A DNA stretch of 49,821 nucleotides from positions 1-49,821 of the IMG/VR virus record IMGVR_UViG_3300031521_000099. The stretch is one strand, 5' to 3'. Source of the DNA: a virus. The translations under genes were made by a program, and so were the position numbers. The notes below the pieces were generated by a model. The model did not search any database. It was not told where the DNA came from and saw nothing but the letters and a program-made list of their open reading frames with translations. Positions 46,739 to 49,821 of the stretch are shown piece by piece (the stretch's first letter is position 1; every line of letters begins with the position of its first letter).

Positions 46739-46855
46739 ATGAGCGGAAATGCACCTCCACAAGGAATATAATGGTTATTAATACCATTAATGATAATTTG
46801 GTCAATCGTTAAATATCCGTTTAAAAAGATATATGGTTTAATTGCAGGGAGATAA
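46739..46855 (+). pseudogene. small membrane protein gene with in-frame TAA
   Basis: GGAGG, then ATG 46739: MSGNAPPQGI, TAA (46769-46771), and in the same frame 27 codons WLLIPLMIIWSIVKYPFKK... to TAA 46853. The second part is a clear membrane segment with a basic end, so the two halves look like one small membrane protein broken by a single nonsense codon (or read through). Confidence 0.65.
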
Positions 46856-46856
46856 T

Positions 46857-47009
46857 ATGATTAAATTGTTATGTATTAAATGTAAAGCAATTTGGTATAC
46901 TGCAAATACATTAAAAGAACAATTATGCCAATGTTGCAATAATGTTTTAATTGAAGTAGATATTAGCGGAGATATGAACGATAAAAATAACGGAGGTAAC
47001 GACAAATGA
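46857..47009 (+). CDS. small zinc-ribbon-like protein
   Basis: A 50-residue protein with LLCIKCK and LCQCCNN, four to five Cys forming a zinc ribbon like those of Com or rubredoxin-type proteins, then an acidic Asn-rich tail. GGGAG ribosome site. ATGA overlap with the endolysin gene. Confidence 0.6.
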   Translation: MIKLLCIKCKAIWYTANTLKEQLCQCCNNVLIEVDISGDMNDKNNGGNDK

Positions 47010-47581
47010 CAAATGAAGAATTAGCAAAAGAGATTGCATTAGGAATTATTAATACTGGTGTGGAGGGTGGATATGATAACGTATGTTGCTCTACTGCAGG
47101 AGATTATCCATGCATGGGTGTTTCGTCATGGGAAGGAATAAATGGTCGTGGCGATACATTATTGTGCTATATAGATGGATGCCAAAAATTCATAGGACGT
47201 ACTTATTCAGATATTATAGATAGTGGAGAAAGGCAAGAGTTAAAAAGTTTGTTAAACTCAGAACAGGGACAATTAGCACAGCAACAAATATTAACTCAAG
47301 ATTGCCTTGAATTATATGTACCGTTTCTCAATGAAGTTTATAACTTAGATGATACAAAGTGTTTTATTTACGCAGGTATTTGGTGTCCTACTAGTCATTA
47401 TGTAGTAATGAAGTTCTTAAAAAATAGACAGGATAATTATAATATTAGAGATTTAGAAGTAATTAATAATCTATTTAAAGAACGGTATTACATTGTTGCT
47501 GACGTAGGTGAACAATATGCGGATGGGTATGCAAACAGAGCAAATAATACATATGAATATGTTAATTCGTTGAACGTGTAA
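47006..47581 (+). CDS. putative endolysin (lysozyme-like)
   Basis: A 191-residue protein without signal peptide. GVEGGYDNVCC near residue 16 gives a Glu in the usual lysozyme/transglycosylase position, followed by MGVSSWEGINGRGDTLL and a helical body with SEQGQLAQQQILTQDC and YAGIWCPTSHYVV. Similar phage proteins occupy the lysin slot. Place after holin-like genes and before the spanin-like pair supports the call. The cut bond is not known. Confidence 0.65.
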   Translation: MTNEELAKEIALGIINTGVEGGYDNVCCSTAGDYPCMGVSSWEGINGRGDTLLCYIDGCQKFIGRTYSDIIDSGERQELKSLLNSEQGQLAQQQILTQDCLELYVPFLNEVYNLDDTKCFIYAGIWCPTSHYVVMKFLKNRQDNYNIRDLEVINNLFKERYYIVADVGEQYADGYANRANNTYEYVNSLNV

Positions 47582-47592
47582 AGGAGAAAGCA

Positions 47593-47988
47593 GTGTTGAA
47601 TAAAATTAAGGAGTTTGCATCAAATGAAAAAATCAATATTATCTTTGTTATTTTGTTGCTTGTTGGTCTTGTCGTTGCTTGGGACTTGTTCGGCAACAGC
47701 AATGTATCAGATAACAGCCGAGGAATTGAATCAATCCAAACAGAATATCAACGAGATCAGGAACGAAGTCGATCTATTACAACAGGACTTGGAACTGTCG
47801 AACAGCGAATTGACGGAAGTATTAAAACAGTTGAGCGAATCGAAATTAGAAACAAGTCAATTGAAAGTTCAATTACAACAGTCATTGAAAGAAATAAAAC
47901 AGATGAAAGCAGAATCGAAAGAATTAACCGACTCCTTGACAAAGAACAACAAAGACTTGAAAGAATACAGCAATCATGTGAAAAATGA
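47593..47988 (+). CDS. inner-membrane spanin-like protein (Rz-type)
   Basis: About 130 residues: N-terminal membrane anchor (INIIFVILLLVGLVVAW, residues about 15-32) and a long periplasmic-type coiled coil rich in Glu, Arg and Ile up to the C-terminus. This is the layout of an i-spanin. GTG 47593 or TTG 47596 behind AAGGAG (47581-47586). From 47624 on it shares DNA with a second gene in the +1 frame. Confidence 0.65.
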   Translation: MLNKIKEFASNEKINIIFVILLLVGLVVAWDLFGNSNVSDNSRGIESIQTEYQRDQERSRSITTGLGTVEQRIDGSIKTVERIEIRNKSIESSITTVIERNKTDESRIERINRLLDKEQQRLERIQQSCEK

Positions 47989-48058
47989 TATTGTTAAATT
48001 AAAGGCAGAAAGGGATATTATTGCTATTGCTTTCATTGCTAAATTATTAATAAAATAG
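47624..48058 (+). CDS. exported spanin-like protein overlapping in the +1 frame
   Basis: A 144-residue protein with a Sec signal (MKKSILSLLFCCLLVLSLL), a Cys that could be lipidated (LLGTC, an imperfect lipobox), a coiled coil (about 30-120) and a short hydrophobic C-terminus (RDIIAIAFIAKLLIK). ATG 47624 has AAGGAG (47608-47613). Could be an o-spanin, or a u-spanin if the C-terminus enters the membrane. A second version of its last 18 codons exists at 48823. Confidence 0.65.
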   Translation: MKKSILSLLFCCLLVLSLLGTCSATAMYQITAEELNQSKQNINEIRNEVDLLQQDLELSNSELTEVLKQLSESKLETSQLKVQLQQSLKEIKQMKAESKELTDSLTKNNKDLKEYSNHVKNDIVKLKAERDIIAIAFIAKLLIK

Positions 48059-48064
48059 TATAAT
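48036..48064 (+). promoter_or_regulatory. possible promoter TTGCTA-17-TATAAT
   Basis: TTGCTA 48036-48041 and TATAAT 48059-48064 at the end of the spanin-like gene; would transcribe the HNH gene. Confidence 0.45.
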
Positions 48065-48118
48065 TATATGTATAGGGATAGCCGTGGATTAATTACCCAC
48101 CGCGATAAAGAGATTTCG

Positions 48119-48185
48119 CACTCCTTCCCTTTAATTTAAAAAATAAATATGCGAAGAAATATACTACTGAGCGAAGGAGTGGTTT
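48119..48185 (+). promoter_or_regulatory. hairpin hiding the HNH ribosome site
   Basis: CACTCCTTC (48119-48127) pairs perfectly over 9 bases with GAAGGAGTG (48173-48181), the ribosome site of the HNH gene; GTTTTTATT follows, so it can also terminate. Within the loop no full promoter is clear. Confidence 0.65.
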
Positions 48186-48190
48186 TTATT

Positions 48191-48823
48191 ATGCCTAAAT
48201 TTATAGATTTAACCAACAAAAAATTTAATAGATTAACTGTTTTAAAGATTAACGGAAAGAAAAATAATCATTATGAATGGAAATGCAAATGTTGTTGTGG
48301 AAACATAGTAATTGTTAGTGGCGGAAATTTGTCAAGTGGTCATACTAATTCATGTGGTTGCCTACAAAAAGAACGAGCATATAATTATCAAATTAAACAT
48401 GGAATGACACACACTAACACGTATAACTCTTGGTCAGCAATGATACAAAGATGCAACAACATTAATAATATTAGTTATAATAACTATGGGGGAAAAGGGA
48501 TAAAGGTTTGCGAAGATTGGTATACTGATTTCAATAGTTTTTTAAAAGATATGGGAGAGTGTCCACGTGGAATGTCTATTGATAGAATTTTGGTTAGCGG
48601 AAACTATGAAAAAAACAATTGTAAATGGTCTACAGAAAAAGAACAACAAAATAATAAAACAAACAATGTATTATTATTGTATAAAGGCGAAACAAAAACT
48701 ATTTCAGAATGGTCAGACAAATTATCAATTAAATATACAACTTTATATAGTAGATTATTTGAATATAATTGGTCTATTGAAAAATCTTTTTCTACAAAAG
48801 TTAGATTTAGGAGTAAAAATTAA
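48191..48823 (+). CDS. HNH-family homing endonuclease
   Basis: A 210-residue relative of the gene at 5350. MPKFIDLTNKKFNRLTVLKI, then WKCKCCCGN and SCGCLQK (zinc motif), YNSWSAMIQRCNN, YNNYGGKGIKVCEDW, MSIDRILVSGNY, NCKWSTEKEQQNNK, and a C-terminal HTH (ISEWSDKLSIKYTTLYSRL). ATG 48191 has GAAGGAGTGG; upstream ATG 48149 has none. It has inserted at the end of the spanin-like gene. Confidence 0.82.
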   Translation: MPKFIDLTNKKFNRLTVLKINGKKNNHYEWKCKCCCGNIVIVSGGNLSSGHTNSCGCLQKERAYNYQIKHGMTHTNTYNSWSAMIQRCNNINNISYNNYGGKGIKVCEDWYTDFNSFLKDMGECPRGMSIDRILVSGNYEKNNCKWSTEKEQQNNKTNNVLLLYKGETKTISEWSDKLSIKYTTLYSRLFEYNWSIEKSFSTKVRFRSKN

Positions 48824-48879
48824 AGTTGCAACGTGACATTATCGGAATAGGATTACTATACATGATATTTAAAAAGTAG
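48823..48879 (+). pseudogene. second, displaced 3' end of the spanin-like gene
   Basis: Directly after the HNH stop, 18 codons plus TAG read KLQRDIIGIGLLYMIFKK. The end of the spanin-like gene (48002-48058) reads KAERDIIAIAFIAKLLIK plus TAG: same length, 7 of 18 residues identical, rest mostly conservative. This looks like the original 3' end of the gene, cut off by the HNH insertion. Confidence 0.7.
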
Positions 48880-48906
48880 AAACTGTTAAGTTTTATTTAA
48901 CAGTTC

Positions 48907-48935
48907 AAACCGCTTACTTAATGTAGGTGGTTTTT
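48907..48935 (+). terminator. terminator of the late operon
   Basis: AAACCGC and GGTGGTTT pair (with wobbles) and are followed by TTT. A second hairpin AACTGTTAA / TTAACAGTT (48881-48905) precedes it. Confidence 0.65.
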
Positions 48936-48943
48936 GTTATAAT
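48935..48943 (+). promoter_or_regulatory. extended -10 promoter TGTTATAAT
   Basis: TGTTATAAT directly at the end of the terminator, same arrangement as at 10073 and 30352. Confidence 0.55.
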
Positions 48944-48950
48944 CATTAAG

Positions 48951-49013
48951 TTTAAAGTTTATATAAAAACTTATAACATTTATATTGACATTAGTTAAAC
49001 TTTAAAGTAATAT
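48951..49013 (+). promoter_or_regulatory. promoter TTGACA-17-TAATAT with operator-like inverted repeats
   Basis: TTGACA 48985-48990 and TAATAT 49008-49013. TTTAAAGTTTA (48951-48961) and TAAACTTTAAA (48996-49006) are perfect 11-base inverted copies; the second fills the spacer. The first gene is a helix-turn-helix protein, a likely user of these sites. Confidence 0.75.
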
Positions 49014-49055
49014 AAGGACAAGAGATAAAACAAATATACAAAAGGTGGTTATCAA

Positions 49056-49232
49056 ATGGATTATATAAAAGTAAGTGACGCTTCAAGACAACTAGGGGTT
49101 ACAGTACAAACAATTTATTCATACTGCAAAAGTGGAACATTGCCATGTGTACAATTTAAAGTAGGAAATAGGATAACATGGAAGATTAAAAAAACAGAAT
49201 TTGAAAGGTTGTTGCTTGATGGAAAATTATGA
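49056..49232 (+). CDS. MerR/excisionase-type helix-turn-helix regulator
   Basis: A 58-residue winged helix-turn-helix: YIKVSDASRQLGVTVQTIYSY then CKSGTLPCVQFKVGNRITWK. AAGGTGG ribosome site. It leads an operon with its own promoter and operator-like repeats and is probably self-regulated. Related in type to the protein at 27989. Confidence 0.8.
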   Translation: MDYIKVSDASRQLGVTVQTIYSYCKSGTLPCVQFKVGNRITWKIKKTEFERLLLDGKL

Positions 49233-49332
49233 TAATGATTATTTTAAACCTGCCAAAGGAATTATTTTAGGAATTGCACTCGGAACTATTGCATGGATAA
49301 TAATTGCAGTATTAATTTTAATTAATAAGTAG
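49219..49332 (+). CDS. small membrane protein
   Basis: A 37-residue protein: acidic start MENYDNDYFKPAK and one membrane helix (GIILGIALGTIAWIIIAVLI). Overlaps the regulator by 14 bases. Function unknown. Confidence 0.55.
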   Translation: MENYDNDYFKPAKGIILGIALGTIAWIIIAVLILINK

Positions 49333-49343
49333 GAGGTAAAGTT

Positions 49344-49487
49344 TTGAACCATGAAGAAAAAAACAGACCTTGTGAAGAAGATCCAAGAAAACCAAATGAG
49401 TGTATTACTTGCGGTGTTATCAACTTCTGCCCATCGCCTAAAGATAAAGAAGCAGTCGAATGGAAAAAAGATAGAGGTGTTAAATAA
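49344..49487 (+). CDS. small Cys-rich protein
   Basis: A 47-residue protein from TTG 49344 behind AGGAGG, with PCEED, CITCGVINFC and a charged tail; four Cys for a zinc site. Stop overlaps the next start. Confidence 0.5.
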   Translation: MNHEEKNRPCEEDPRKPNECITCGVINFCPSPKDKEAVEWKKDRGVK

Positions 49488-49645
49488 TGAACAAGCAAAT
49501 AAGCAATAACCGATACATACTAAAAGGAACTAGAAAATGGCATGATTTTATTTGTAGTGACTTTGCAATACCAATTGTTTTAGTAATGTTTACAATATTT
49601 TGTTTTGTAATATTAAAATTATTAATAATAAAAGGGGGATATTAA
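49487..49645 (+). CDS. small membrane protein
   Basis: A 52-residue protein with one C-terminal membrane segment (FAIPIVLVMFTIFCFVILKLL) and a basic N-terminus. TAATG coupling to the previous gene. Function unknown. Confidence 0.5.
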   Translation: MNKQISNNRYILKGTRKWHDFICSDFAIPIVLVMFTIFCFVILKLLIIKGGY

Positions 49646-49646
49646 A

Positions 49647-49821
49647 ATGGTAAAAGGATTTAAGGCATTTAATAAAGGATTATCATGTAGAGGTTTTCAA
49701 TTTGAAGAAGGTAAAACTTATGAACATAAAGGTGATTTTATACCTTGTAATAGCGGATTTCATTTTTGCGAAAATCCATTAGATGTTTTGAATTATTACG
49801 ATTTATGTAACAGCGAATTTG
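49647..49821 (+). CDS. DUF7666-like protein, N-terminal part (runs off window)
   Basis: 58 codons are visible, open to the edge. GFKAFNKGLSCRGFQFEEGK and SGFHFCENPLDVLNYYDL are the opening pattern of a widespread phage family of unknown function, often annotated DUF7666 or hypothetical. GGGGG ribosome site upstream. Confidence 0.7.
   Translation, partial: MVKGFKAFNKGLSCRGFQFEEGKTYEHKGDFIPCNSGFHFCENPLDVLNYYDLCNSEF

Noticed and set aside
13283-46771. Whole-genome stop-codon reassignment
   Set aside because: TAA, TAG and TGA all end intact core genes in the window with proper overlaps to next starts, so general recoding is unlikely.
48059-48190. Second group I intron around the HNH gene at 48191
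   Set aside because: I looked for R/S core motifs and a splice junction that would join the two spanin ends; no AAGATATAGTC-type element or P1 pairing was found. Gene-end replacement fits better.
1-49821. tRNA genes and insertion sequences
   Set aside because: No cloverleaf-like segments with T-loop signature and no transposase motifs were seen by eye; a dedicated scan was not possible.

Overview
The window is one AT-rich segment of a tailed-phage genome (free phage or prophage) with a contractile tail. Gene order and protein families are those of PBSX/SPP1-like phages of low-GC Gram-positive-type bacteria: strong AGGAGG-type ribosome sites, sigma-A-type promoters, SPP1-like portal, gp7 and scaffold genes, and a PBSX/Xkd-like sheath, tube and baseplate series. 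The host cannot be named. An overlapping, spanin-like gene pair next to the lysis genes would fit a host with an outer membrane (for example a diderm Bacillota such as Negativicutes, or Fusobacteria), but this is inference. Every convincing gene except one (27655-27858) lies on the + strand.

Layout. 1-6150: end of the replication/recombination module (replication protein C-terminus, DnaC/IstB-type helicase loader, MazG-like protein, SSB, RuvC-like resolvase, DUF3310 protein) with many tiny Cys-rich proteins and an HNH gene. 6154-6411: non-coding, structured, with a promoter. 6412-8224: terminase small and large subunits. 8225-10033: accessory cassettes with their own promoters and terminators (two small proteins, a Rha-type antirepressor). 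10101-14619: portal and SPP1-gp7-like head protein, with an inserted antirepressor (BRO-N) cassette. 14620-17091: accessory cassette with a Mom-like DNA-modification gene and a HELLH putative metalloprotease. 17230-19821: scaffold and major capsid; the capsid gene is split by a 756-nt group I intron that carries an HNH gene. 19860-21592: AbrB-like regulator cassette and a broken Rha antirepressor. 21661-27614: collagen-like fiber and other putative virion proteins. 27613-30345: accessory island (lone minus-strand gene, excisionase-like HTH, RepA-like fragment with iteron-like repeats, HNH gene, ribbon-helix-helix regulator). 30379-33149: connector/neck genes and tail sheath. 33220-41336: HNH gene, tube, chaperones with a -1 frameshift site, tape measure and baseplate. 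41336-45816: tail fibers, including a seven-repeat beta-propeller-like protein and a beta-helix-like spike. 45832-48058: ComEA-like protein, lysis genes and the overlapping spanin-like pair. 48149-49821: HNH gene, then a new regulator-led operon that runs off the end.

How it works together. Structural genes appear to be transcribed from many extended -10 promoters (TGnTATAAT without a good -35), often placed directly after a terminator hairpin. Accessory genes instead carry full TTGACA-type promoters, several with palindromes between -35 and -10, so each behaves as a self-regulated, insulated cassette. Five HNH-family genes are scattered through the window. Several accessory genes are interrupted by in-frame stop codons. 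The most interesting signals are the HNH insertion that left two alternative 3' ends of the spanin-like gene, the overlapping spanin-like pair, the intron with a fully pairable splice site, the two promoter classes, RNA hairpins that seem to hide ribosome sites of an HNH gene and a virion gene, and the recurrent AUU/CUG candidate start codons.
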